A DNA stretch of 64,000 nucleotides, taken from positions 44,933 to 108,932 of the forward strand of contig NZ_RDSR01000009.1 in NCBI RefSeq assembly GCF_003716325.1, written 5' to 3'. The position numbers and the translations under genes were made by a program. This stretch comes from Cryobacterium tepidiphilum. GTDB taxonomy: Bacteria; Actinomycetota; Actinomycetes; Actinomycetales; Microbacteriaceae. Under the pieces are notes generated by a model, which ran no database searches, had not been told where the DNA came from, and saw only the letters and a program-made list of their open reading frames with translations. Positions 39,207 through 47,051 of the stretch are shown here, one piece after another. Position 1 is the first letter of the stretch. Every line of letters begins with the position of its first letter.

Positions 39207-39515
39207 ATGGGGAAGCTGATTTACGGGTCGCCGGGCACTGCAATTGAAATTGAGGACCGTGCCCTCGCGCACCTCAAGGTGGCCATGCTCGCCAAGCTTC
39301 GCCGCGACGAGAAGTTCGCGCTGTCATGGCAGCACGGCGCCGAGGGCGGCGGTGGCCGCAGCACCGTCTGGGTGCACCCCTCGATCCCCCTGCAGTTCAT
39401 CTTCAACGGCGGCAAACAGCCCACGCTGAACAAGGCGTGGGTGGAACTGCTGGTCGAGACCGCGAACAGCGGGTCCGGCATCCAGCTGCTGCCCGAGCCC
39501 GTCGACGCCGAATAG
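39207..39515 (+). CDS. DUF7882-like small protein (often mislabelled ATP-dependent DNA ligase)
   Basis: A 102-residue protein starting MGKLIYGSPGTAIEIEDRAL, with LAHLKVAMLAKLRRDEKFAL and the C-terminal SGSGIQLLPEP. Small proteins of this type are widespread in Microbacteriaceae and are sometimes labelled as ligase fragments, though no nucleotidyltransferase motif (KxDG) is present. The compact beta-rich sequence with WQHG and STVWVHPSIPLQF suggests a ligand- or protein-binding fold. Function unknown. Confidence 0.75.
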   Translation: MGKLIYGSPGTAIEIEDRALAHLKVAMLAKLRRDEKFALSWQHGAEGGGGRSTVWVHPSIPLQFIFNGGKQPTLNKAWVELLVETANSGSGIQLLPEPVDAE

Positions 39516-39564
39516 CGCTTCGCTGCGCCAGCCTGGATACGGCACGCACCCGTAGGCTTTACCG

Positions 39565-40362
39565 GTGCCCGTCATCCAGATCAGCGACCTCACCGACCCG
39601 CGACTGGCCGACTACTCGCACCTCACCGACGTCGCGCTGAAGAAGGCGCGCGGCACCGAGCACGGTTTGTACCTGGCCGAGTCGGCGCTGGTGCTTGAGC
39701 GTGCGCTCCGGGCCGGACACACGCCGCGGTCGGTGCTCGCCCTCGGCGGCACGGTCGACGAAGCCGTCGCGCTCGTCGGCGAGGACGTCACCGTCTTCTC
39801 CGGGCCGGGGGAGCTGCTCGCGGAGCTCACCGGCTACATCCTGCACCGCGGCCTGATCGCCTCCATGCACCGGCCCGCGCTGCCCGACCCCGACGAGTTG
39901 CTCGACGGCGCTCGCCGCATCGTGATCCTCGAGAACGTGGCCGACCCCACCAATGTGGGCGCCATCTTCCGTTCCGCCGGGGCGATCGGCGCCGACGCGA
40001 TCCTGGTGACGTCCCGCTGCTCAGACCCGTTCTACCGCCGGGCCATCCGCGTCTCGATGGGCACCGTGCTGCAGGTGCCGTGGACGCGGGTCGGCGACTG
40101 GAGCCCGACCCGCGCCCTGCTCAGCCGGCACGGCTTCCATGTGGCGGCTCTGGCGCTCACAGCGGATGCCGTGAGCCTGCGGGAGTTCACCGGCCGCTCC
40201 CACGAGCGGCTGGCCCTCGTGCTCGGCGCCGAGGGGCCCGGACTCACCGACGACGCGCTCGCCGCCGCCGACACGGTGGTGCAGATCCCGATGAAGCACG
40301 GCATCGACTCCCTGAACGTGGCCGCCGCGAGCGCCGTCGCCATGTGGGCGCTCTCCGGCTGA
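39565..40362 (+). CDS. TrmH/SpoU-family RNA 2'-O-methyltransferase
   Basis: Methylates ribose 2'-OH in rRNA or tRNA with S-adenosylmethionine. The 265-residue protein has an N-terminal L30-like substrate-binding domain (LADYSHLTD, then GTEHGLYLAE) and the SPOUT domain with ILENVADPTNVGAIFRSA (motif 1), LVLGAEGPGL (motif 2) and IPMKHGIDSLNVAAASAV (motif 3), the trefoil-knot cofactor site. GTG start. The target nucleotide cannot be read from sequence. Confidence 0.92.
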   Translation: MPVIQISDLTDPRLADYSHLTDVALKKARGTEHGLYLAESALVLERALRAGHTPRSVLALGGTVDEAVALVGEDVTVFSGPGELLAELTGYILHRGLIASMHRPALPDPDELLDGARRIVILENVADPTNVGAIFRSAGAIGADAILVTSRCSDPFYRRAIRVSMGTVLQVPWTRVGDWSPTRALLSRHGFHVAALALTADAVSLREFTGRSHERLALVLGAEGPGLTDDALAAADTVVQIPMKHGIDSLNVAAASAVAMWALSG

Positions 40363-40413
40363 ACTGCACCGTCACCCGCCCGCACTTTCCACCCCGGAGC
40401 GCCCCGCTCCTCC

Positions 40414-40520
40414 GGCGCTAACTCCGGAAGTTCTTCTGTCGGGAATCGGGGGAGGCCGACGTGCCGCGGTCGTCCGCGGTACTTCGTCGGCCGGGCGCCA
40501 TATTCTCCGGAGTTAGCGAC
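40414..40520. repeat. Family 1 inverted-repeat element, copy C
   Basis: Left end GGCGCTAACTCCGG, right end CCGGAGTTAGCGAC, 107 bp. The interior folds into its own hairpin (GCCGACG/CGTCGGC around GCCGCGG/CCGCGG). It fills most of the spacer between the methyltransferase and thiolase genes, both on the plus strand. Confidence 0.87.
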
Positions 40521-40576
40521 GCGGGGCGGCGGACACCGGTCTGGGCGGTCGAGTCGCCCCGGCCTAGGCTGGGGGC

Positions 40577-41761
40577 ATGAGCAGCGACGCCGTCATTGTG
40601 GATGTCATTCGCAGCCCCTCGGGGCGCGGCAAGCACGGCGGCGCGCTCGCCGGCGTGCACCCGGCCGACCTCCTCGCCCAGGTGCTCACCGCGCTGCTCG
40701 CGCGCAACGACCTCGACCCCGCCCTCGTCGACGACGTGATCGGCGGATGCGTCACCCAGTCCGGCGAGCAGAGCATCAACATCACGCGCACCGCGTTGCT
40801 GTCGGCGGGCTTCCCCGACTCGGTTCCCGGCGTCACCGTCGACCGGCAGTGCGGTTCCAGCCAGCAGGCGGCCACCTTCGCCGCCCAGGGCGTGATCGCG
40901 GGCAGCTATGACATTGTGATCGCATGCGGCGTGGAGTCGATGAGCCGCAACCCGCTCGGCTCGAACGCCGGCAGCGCCGACCCGCACGGCGCCCTCCTGC
41001 ACGCGCGCTACCCCGGCGGGCTCATCGGGCAGGGCGTCTCCGCCGAGCTCGTCGCGCAGAAGTGGAACCTCGGCCGCGACGAGCTCGACGCCTACGCCGC
41101 CCGCTCGCACCGCCTCGCCGCCGAGAACGAGGCCGGCGGCTTCTTCGACGCGGAGATCGTCCCGATCACCACCCCCGACGGCAGCGTCGTCGACCGCGAC
41201 GAGACCATCCGCCCCGGCACCACGAAGGAGGGCCTCGCGTCGCTGAAGCCCGCCTTCCACACCAGCGCACTCTCCGAGCGGTTCCCCGACATCGACTGGA
41301 AGATCACCGCCGGCAACTCGTCGCCGCTGACCGACGGCGCATCCGCTGCCCTGATCATGAGCGCCGACCGCGCCGCGAGCCTCGGCCTCACGCCCCGCGC
41401 CCGGTTCCGCGGGTTCGCCGTCGCCGGCAGCGACCCCCTGCTCATGCTCACCGGGGTGATCCCGGTAACCCAGCGCATCCTCGAGCGCACGGGCCTCGGC
41501 CTCGCCGACATCGACGCCTTCGAGATCAACGAGGCCTTCGCATCCGTGCCGCTGGCCTGGCAGCGCGAGCTCGGCGCCGACCCCGAGAAGCTCAACCCGC
41601 GCGGCGGCGCCATCGCCCTCGGCCACGCGCTCGGCTCCTCCGGCACGCGCCTGCTCGGCACGCTGCTCACCCATCTCGAGGCGACGGACGGCCGCCTCGG
41701 CCTGCAAGCGATGTGCGAGGGCGGCGGCATGGCCAACGCCACCATCATCGAGAGGCTCTGA
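40577..41761 (+). CDS. Acetyl-CoA C-acyltransferase (thiolase)
   Basis: Cleaves or forms 3-ketoacyl-CoA. The 394-residue protein has the acyl-Cys92 in DRQCGSSQQA, the active-site regions EINEAFAS and ALGHALGSSG (His350), and the second cysteine Cys380 in MCEGGGMANA. Length and order fit degradative thiolases. The SDR gene downstream begins one base after the stop codon, so the pair likely handles consecutive steps of a beta-oxidation-like pathway (dehydrogenation of a 3-hydroxyacyl-CoA, then thiolysis). Substrate chain length unknown. Confidence 0.95.
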   Translation: MSSDAVIVDVIRSPSGRGKHGGALAGVHPADLLAQVLTALLARNDLDPALVDDVIGGCVTQSGEQSINITRTALLSAGFPDSVPGVTVDRQCGSSQQAATFAAQGVIAGSYDIVIACGVESMSRNPLGSNAGSADPHGALLHARYPGGLIGQGVSAELVAQKWNLGRDELDAYAARSHRLAAENEAGGFFDAEIVPITTPDGSVVDRDETIRPGTTKEGLASLKPAFHTSALSERFPDIDWKITAGNSSPLTDGASAALIMSADRAASLGLTPRARFRGFAVAGSDPLLMLTGVIPVTQRILERTGLGLADIDAFEINEAFASVPLAWQRELGADPEKLNPRGGAIALGHALGSSGTRLLGTLLTHLEATDGRLGLQAMCEGGGMANATIIERL

Positions 41762-41762
41762 C

Positions 41763-42530
41763 ATGCTGATCCACGGATGCTCCGCCCTCGTCACCGGCGC
41801 CGCCTCCGGACTCGGGTTGGCCACCATTACCGCCCTGCACGACGCCGGCGCGTCGGTCGTGCTGCTCGACCTCCCCGGCGCTCCCGGCGACGACATCGTC
41901 ACCGCGCTCGGAAGTCGCGCCGTCTTCGCCCCCGGCGACGTCACGAGTGCGGCCGACGTGCACCAGGCCGTCGACGCCGCGACCGCCCTCGGCCCGTTGC
42001 GCATCGTCGTGAACTGCGCCGGGATCGCCTCCGGGGCCCGCACGGTGGGCCGGGAGGGCCCGCAGCCGCTCGAGGACTTCGAGCGGGTCGTGCGGGTGAA
42101 CCTCGTCGGCACGTACAACGTGGTGCGCCTCGCGGCGGCCGCCATGCAGGAGACCGAGCCGGTGGGCCTCACGCCGGAGCGTGGCGTGATCGTGAACACG
42201 GCATCCGTCGCGGCATTCGAAGGCCAGATCGGGCAGGCGGCCTACGCCGCGTCGAAGGGCGCCGTCGCGGCGATGACGCTGCCGCTCGCCCGCGAGTTCG
42301 CGGCCACACTCATCCGGGTGATGGCCATCGCGCCGGGCACCTTCGACACCCCGATGCTGCGCGGCCTGCCGCAGCAGGTGCGGGATTCCCTCGGGGCCCA
42401 GGTGCCGCATCCGTCGCGCCTCGGCGACCCGGCCGAGTACGCCGCGCTCGTGCGGCACATCGTGGAGAACCCGATGCTCAACGGCGAGACGATCCGGCTC
42501 GACGGGGCCATCCGCATGCAGCCGCGGTAG
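41763..42530 (+). CDS. SDR-family 3-hydroxyacyl-CoA dehydrogenase (HSD10-like)
   Basis: A 255-residue SDR with TGAASGLG (11-18), NCAGIASG, and catalytic Tyr161/Lys165 in YAASKGA. The blocks ALVTGAASGLG, MQETEPVG and ERGVIVNTASVAAFEGQIGQAAY resemble human type 10 17-beta-HSD/3-hydroxyacyl-CoA dehydrogenase and its bacterial relatives. Asp after strand 2 (LLDLPG) indicates NAD preference. Tight coupling to the thiolase supports a role in fatty-acyl, isoleucine or related CoA-ester breakdown. Confidence 0.92.
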   Translation: MLIHGCSALVTGAASGLGLATITALHDAGASVVLLDLPGAPGDDIVTALGSRAVFAPGDVTSAADVHQAVDAATALGPLRIVVNCAGIASGARTVGREGPQPLEDFERVVRVNLVGTYNVVRLAAAAMQETEPVGLTPERGVIVNTASVAAFEGQIGQAAYAASKGAVAAMTLPLAREFAATLIRVMAIAPGTFDTPMLRGLPQQVRDSLGAQVPHPSRLGDPAEYAALVRHIVENPMLNGETIRLDGAIRMQPR

Positions 42531-42681
42531 CGCACCGCAGCGAAGCTGGGAAATCGCCTACTGTTCCGTCGAGGATCTTTCACGTTTGCCAGAACGCTCC
42601 TACCGTCGGTTCCGGGCCCGCTTCTTCGGGTAACTGCCCGCAGACGACCGCGGACCGGGGGACGATCTGGAAGGTGAAAAC

Positions 42682-43347
42682 ATGAAGAAGTCAGTCCTCG
42701 CTGCCGGTGCGGCCGCGGCGGGAATCGTATTCGCGGTGACCGGGGCGGCGGCCTTCCCTGCGTCGGCCAGCCACCACGCCAACGCGAACAAATCGCACCG
42801 CTATGTTGCGGAGCTCGCGCCCCTGAACGCGGGCCAGCACATGGTCTCGGGCGACAGCGGCGAACAGACGGTGTGGATTCCCACAACGGATGCCACGGCC
42901 GACATCCGCATCAAGGCCGACGACTTCCGCATCACGGTTCGCGCTCGCGGCGTCACGCCCGGCACCCTGCACCCGCAGCACATCCACGCGGGCATGCAGT
43001 GCCCCACGATGGCAGACGATGCGAACCACGACGGCTTCGTCGACGTGATCGAGGGGCTGCCCAAGTACGGGCCGATCCTCGTCTCGCTCGACAGCGACCT
43101 GAACGACTTCGGCATGTCGCTCGACTTCCCGACCGCCGACGACCGGGGCACCTACCGCTACCGTGAGACGGCGTCGATGTCGGCGCTCGAAGACGGGATC
43201 ATGGGGCCGCTGGACGTCGACACCCGGCACGTCGTCATCCACGGCGTCGACCCGTCCACCCCGCTGCCCGACACGGTCGCCTCGCTCCCCGGCCTGCCCG
43301 CGTGGGCGACGCTCCCCGTCGGCTGCGGCGAGATCGAGCTGCGGTAA
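42682..43347 (+). CDS. Secreted protein with CHRD-like segment
   Basis: A 221-residue protein with a signal peptide (MKKSVLAAGAAAAGIVFAVT, cleavage after about residue 30 near ASASHHA). The mature part contains LHPQHIHAGMQCP, resembling the His-rich motif of CHRD or Cu/Zn-SOD-like beta-sandwich domains, with DANHDGFVDV, which looks like an EF-hand-type Asp-rich calcium loop. Two cysteines (in MQCP and VGCG) may form a disulfide. It is probably exported by Sec. Function unknown. The upstream spacer of 151 bp shows no recognised promoter. Confidence 0.75.
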   Translation: MKKSVLAAGAAAAGIVFAVTGAAAFPASASHHANANKSHRYVAELAPLNAGQHMVSGDSGEQTVWIPTTDATADIRIKADDFRITVRARGVTPGTLHPQHIHAGMQCPTMADDANHDGFVDVIEGLPKYGPILVSLDSDLNDFGMSLDFPTADDRGTYRYRETASMSALEDGIMGPLDVDTRHVVIHGVDPSTPLPDTVASLPGLPAWATLPVGCGEIELR

Positions 43348-43365
43348 CCGCACGCGCCTCATCCG

Positions 43366-43435
43366 CCGAGACGGACACGAGCGGTCGACACGGACAGGCG
43401 CACCTGTCCGCGTCGACCGCAACTGGCCGTCTCGG
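43366..43435. repeat. 70-bp long palindrome between convergent genes
   Basis: Two 33-bp arms with about 7 mismatches (starting CCGAGACGG; inner part GCGGTCGAC-CGGACAGG) around the 4-base loop CGCA. It lies between the convergent ends of the secreted-protein gene and the RamB-like gene. No second copy is in the window. Confidence 0.75.
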
Positions 43436-43455
43436 TGGGGCAACGGATGCCGCGA

Positions 43456-44898
43456 CTACTCCGCGGCGTGCGCCTCGAGGAACTCGTAGACCTCGGTGTC
43501 GTCCACGCCGGGGAACGTGCCCGACGGCAGCGGGGAGAGCACGTGCGCGTGCAGGCGTGCGCTCGGCCAGGCCTTGCCGGTCCAGCGCTCGCTGAGCTCG
43601 GAGCCGGGCCGCCGGCAGCAGGATTCGTCGGGGCAGCGGGACACGGCCCGCTGCGTGGTCTCGCGTCCCCGGAACCACTTCGCCTGCCCGAACGGCACCC
43701 CGATCGTGATCGAGAACTCGTCGGAGTGCGTTGACCCGGTCTGCGTGGCGCACCAGAACGTGCCAGCGGGGGTGTCGGTGTACTGGTAGAACTCGGTGGT
43801 GCGGTTGTGCCTCGCGAACGACGACCGCGCACCCCACTGCTTGCACACGAACTGGCCCTCGATCGAGCCGGTCACGTCGGCCGGCAGCGGTAGGCCGTCG
43901 TTCTCGTAGCCCTTCTGCAGGGCGCCGTCGCCGCTGACCCGCAGGAAGTGCAGCGGGATGTCGAGGTGCGTGGTGGCGAGGTTCGTGAACCGCAGCGCGG
44001 CGGCCTCATGGGTGACGCCGAACGCGTCACGGAAGTCCTCCACGGCGAGTTCCCGCTCGCTCTTGGCCTGCCGGAGGAACGTGAGGGCCGCCTCGCGCGG
44101 CATCAGGCAGGCGGCGGCGAAGTAGTTGATGTCGAGCCGCTGGCGCAGGAACTCCGCGTAGCTGCCCGGCCGTTCGTGCTGCAGCAGCCGGTGCGCCATG
44201 GCCTGCAGCGCCATCGACCGCAGACCGTGCCCGCCCGGGATGGACGCCGGCGGCAGGTAGATGCGCCCGTTGGCCAGGTCGGTCACCGACCGGGCCGAGT
44301 TCGGCAGGTCGTTCACGTAGATCAGGTCGAATCCGAGCTGCTCGGCCATCACGCTGACCTCGCGGTGCGTGAGGGCGCCCGACAGGTGCCCAGCGGCCCG
44401 CACCCGCTCCTCGGCCAGCTCCTCGATCTCGGGCAGGTAGTTGTTGCGCGCGCGCATGTAGTCGCGCAGCTCGGTGTTGGCGCGGCGCGCCTCCTCCGGC
44501 GTCGCGATCGCCTCCCTGGCGCGGCGCGCCAGTTCCCGGTGCAGGCCGACGAGCGCCTCGAGAGCCGCCTCCGGCATCCCCTTCGTCACCTTCACCTGCG
44601 GCAGGCCGAGCGTGGCGTACAGCGGATTCTGCTGCGCCCGCGCCAGTTCCAGCTCGAGCGCGGACCGCGGGTTCGGCGCCTCCTCGCTCAGCAGCTCCGC
44701 GAGGGGAACACCGAGCGCCGCGGCGATGTCCTTCGTGGTGCCGAGCTTCGGCTCGCGGCGGCCGTTCTCGATGAGTGAGAGCTGGCTGCCCGCGAGCCCC
44801 ACCCGCTGGCCCAGCTGGTCGAGCGTGAGTCCGCGTTCGGCGCGGTAATGACGGATGCGATGACCCAGCGTCATCAGGTGGCTCTCGTCGACGTCCAT
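43456..44898 (-). CDS. RamB/PrpR-like XRE-family transcriptional regulator
   Basis: A 480-residue regulator. The N-terminal HTH is LGHRIRHYRAERGLTLDQLGQRVGL and LSLIENGRREP (about 10-50). The middle region has an IrrE/ImmA-like fold with MALQAMAHRLLQHE in place of a full HExxH peptidase motif. The C-terminal domain has cysteine-rich RCPDESCCRRPG. This architecture (XRE, ImmA-like, short-chain fatty-acyl regulator domain) is that of RamB, which controls acetate genes in Corynebacterium, and PrpR, which senses propionate in mycobacteria. It is divergent from pckG, a likely target. Confidence 0.9.
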   Translation of the reverse strand: MDVDESHLMTLGHRIRHYRAERGLTLDQLGQRVGLAGSQLSLIENGRREPKLGTTKDIAAALGVPLAELLSEEAPNPRSALELELARAQQNPLYATLGLPQVKVTKGMPEAALEALVGLHRELARRAREAIATPEEARRANTELRDYMRARNNYLPEIEELAEERVRAAGHLSGALTHREVSVMAEQLGFDLIYVNDLPNSARSVTDLANGRIYLPPASIPGGHGLRSMALQAMAHRLLQHERPGSYAEFLRQRLDINYFAAACLMPREAALTFLRQAKSERELAVEDFRDAFGVTHEAAALRFTNLATTHLDIPLHFLRVSGDGALQKGYENDGLPLPADVTGSIEGQFVCKQWGARSSFARHNRTTEFYQYTDTPAGTFWCATQTGSTHSDEFSITIGVPFGQAKWFRGRETTQRAVSRCPDESCCRRPGSELSERWTGKAWPSARLHAHVLSPLPSGTFPGVDDTEVYEFLEAHAAE

Positions 44899-44900
44899 TC

Positions 44901-44979
44901 CTTAACGTTACCGAAAGATTCGGTGTTCTTAACAGCGTTGAAGGCTATTCCGGAGGCGTTTATCGGCGGATCGTTAAGG
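44901..44979. promoter_or_regulatory. Operator candidates between regulator and pckG
   Basis: The 118-bp divergent spacer contains a perfect dyad ACCGAA-AGA-TTCGGT at 44910-44924 and CTTAACG (44901-44907) repeated as its inverse CGTTAAG (44972-44978). These could be binding sites for the RamB-like protein. Proven RamB sites in Corynebacterium are A/T-rich (TTTGCAAA type) and do not match, so assignment is inference. Confidence 0.45.
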
Positions 44980-45016
44980 AAAGCCCCACTTTTCACGACG
45001 ACGAGGAGCCGAGCCG

Positions 45017-46981
45017 ATGACGATTGCACCCTTCCGCCGATTCACGCATTCCGGCAGCGCCAGCCGAAGCCACGCAGCACGGGCCGCCGCGCACGAGAGT
45101 GCACCGGTCCCCGCACCGCCCGTGCAGGACGTGCCGATGCCCGTACCCATGGACGGCACGCGTCGCGGCACGCCGACGCATCCGCTGGGCACCAGCGACC
45201 CCCGCCTGCAGGAGTGGGTCGACGAGGTGGCCGCCCTCACACAGCCCGATGCCGTCGTCTGGTGCACCGGGACGGCCCACGAGGCCGACGCGCTCGCGAA
45301 GCAGCTCGTTGCCGACGGCACCCTCATCCGTCTGAACCCGGAATGGCGCCCCAACAGCTTCCTCGCCCGGTCCGACCCCCGCGACGTCGCCCGCGTGGAG
45401 GACCGCACCTTCATCTGCAGCACCGACCCCGACGACGCCGGACCCACCAACAACTGGGCCGACCCGGCCGAGATGCGCACAGAACTGCGGGGCGTCTTCG
45501 CCGGCAGCATGCGCGGGCGCACGCTGTACGTCGTGCCGTTCTCGATGGGCCCGCTCGGCGGGTCGATCTCGCAGCTCGGCGTGGAGCTCACCGACTCGCC
45601 GTACGTGGTGCTGAGCATGGGCATCATGACGCGCATGGGTGACCCGGTGCTGCGGCTCATCGAAGCCGGCACCCCGTGGGTGCGCACCGTGCACAGCGTC
45701 GGCGCTCCGCTCGTCGACGAGCACGGCGTGCGCACCGCCGACGTGCCCTGGCCGTGCAACGACACCAAGTACATCGTGCAGTTCCCCGAGACCCGCGAGG
45801 TGTGGTCGTTCGGGTCGGGCTACGGCGGCAACGCCCTGCTGGCCAAGAAGTGCTTCGCGCTCCGCATCGCATCCGTCATGGCGCGCGACGAGGGCTGGCT
45901 CGCCGAGCACATGCTGCTGATCAAGGTGACCTCGCCCGAGGGGCGGAGCTACCACGTCGCGGCCGCGTTCCCGTCGGCGTGCGGCAAGACCAACCTCGCC
46001 ATGCTGAAGCCCACCGTGCCGGGCTGGAGTGTGGAGACGATCGGCGACGACATCGCCTGGCTGCGCCCCGGCGACGACGGACGGCTCTGGGCGATCAACC
46101 CCGAGGCCGGCTTCTTCGGTGTGGCACCGGGCACGGGCGAGCGCACGAACCGCACCGCCGTCGACATGCTCTGGGGCAACACCATCTTCACCAACGTCGC
46201 CCTCCGCGACGACGGCGACGTCTGGTGGGAGGGGCTCACCGAGACGCCGCCGGAGCACCTGATCGACTGGCAGGGCAACGACTGGACGCCCGACTCCGGC
46301 CGCCCGGCCGCGCACCCCAACTCCCGGTTCACCGTGTCGGCGGCGCAGTGCCCGTCGATCTCCGACGACTGGGAGGCCGTCGGCGGCGTTCCGATCGACG
46401 CGATCCTCTTCGGCGGGCGCCGGGCCACGAACGTCCCGCTCGTGACGCAGGCCCGCGGCTGGAGCCACGGCGTGTTCATGGGCGCCACGATCTCGTCGGA
46501 GCAGACCGCCGCGGCCGAGGGAACCGTCGGCGAACTCCGCCGCGACCCGTTCGCGATGCTGCCGTTCTGCGGCTACAACATGGCCGACCACTGGGCGCAC
46601 TGGCTGCGCGTGGGGGAGACGCTGGGTTCCAAGGCGCCGAAGGTTTTCCAGGTGAACTGGTTCCGCAAGGGCCACGACGGGTCGTTCCTGTGGCCCGGGT
46701 TCGCCGAGAACTCGCGCGTGATCGAGTGGATCATCCGCCGCGTCGAGGGGACCGCGGGCGGCGTGGACACGCCGGTCGGGCTGGTGCCGGGCGCGGGCGA
46801 CCTCGACATCGACGGGCTCGAGCTCACACCGGATGCGATCACGCAGCTCTTCGAGGTCGACCACGCGTCGTGGCTCGACGAGGCCGACCTCACCGAGGAG
46901 TTCTTCGGGCGCTTCGGCACCCGCGTGCCGGCCGCGCTGCGCGCCGAGCTCGCGAGCCTCCGCTACCGGCTGCGCCAGTAG
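45017..46981 (+). CDS. pckG: Phosphoenolpyruvate carboxykinase (GTP)
   Basis: Converts oxaloacetate to phosphoenolpyruvate with GTP, the first step of gluconeogenesis. The 654-residue protein has an N-terminal extension of about 45 Ala/Pro-rich residues, then the conserved core: [10 protein letters not shown], the P-loop-type kinase motif [12 protein letters not shown] (reactive Cys322), [13 protein letters not shown] and [12 protein letters not shown]. It is GTP-type, not ATP-type. The start ATG at 45017 may be early; a downstream start (for example near residue 45) would restore normal length. Divergent from the RamB-like regulator. Confidence 0.95.
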   Translation: MTIAPFRRFTHSGSASRSHAARAAAHESAPVPAPPVQDVPMPVPMDGTRRGTPTHPLGTSDPRLQEWVDEVAALTQPDAVVWCTGTAHEADALAKQLVADGTLIRLNPEWRPNSFLARSDPRDVARVEDRTFICSTDPDDAGPTNNWADPAEMRTELRGVFAGSMRGRTLYVVPFSMGPLGGSISQLGVELTDSPYVVLSMGIMTRMGDPVLRLIEAGTPWVRTVHSVGAPLVDEHGVRTADVPWPCNDTKYIVQFPETREVWSFGSGYGGNALLAKKCFALRIASVMARDEGWLAEHMLLIKVTSPEGRSYHVAAAFPSACGKTNLAMLKPTVPGWSVETIGDDIAWLRPGDDGRLWAINPEAGFFGVAPGTGERTNRTAVDMLWGNTIFTNVALRDDGDVWWEGLTETPPEHLIDWQGNDWTPDSGRPAAHPNSRFTVSAAQCPSISDDWEAVGGVPIDAILFGGRRATNVPLVTQARGWSHGVFMGATISSEQTAAAEGTVGELRRDPFAMLPFCGYNMADHWAHWLRVGETLGSKAPKVFQVNWFRKGHDGSFLWPGFAENSRVIEWIIRRVEGTAGGVDTPVGLVPGAGDLDIDGLELTPDAITQLFEVDHASWLDEADLTEEFFGRFGTRVPAALRAELASLRYRLRQ

Positions 46982-46994
46982 CGCGCCGGGCGGC

Positions 46995-47012
46995 CCCGTG
47001 CCTGCGCACGGG
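46995..47012 (+). terminator. Hairpin after pckG
   Basis: CCCGTGC-CTGC-GCACGGG, perfect 7-bp stem, 14 bp past the pckG stop codon and 39 bp before the next start. It lacks a T-run, so attenuation or mRNA 3'-end protection is as likely as termination. Confidence 0.4.
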
Positions 47013-47051
47013 CAATAGGCTCGACTCACTCCGAACGACGAGGTGAGCGAC

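Noticed and set aside
39207..39515. ATP-dependent DNA ligase
   Set aside because: No KxDG nucleotidyltransferase motif and far too short; the label is a known mis-annotation for this small-protein group.
42541..42575. ECF-type promoter GGGAAAT...CGTCGA before the secreted-protein gene
   Set aside because: Spacing of about 12 bp is outside the usual 16-17 bp and the -35 match is weak.
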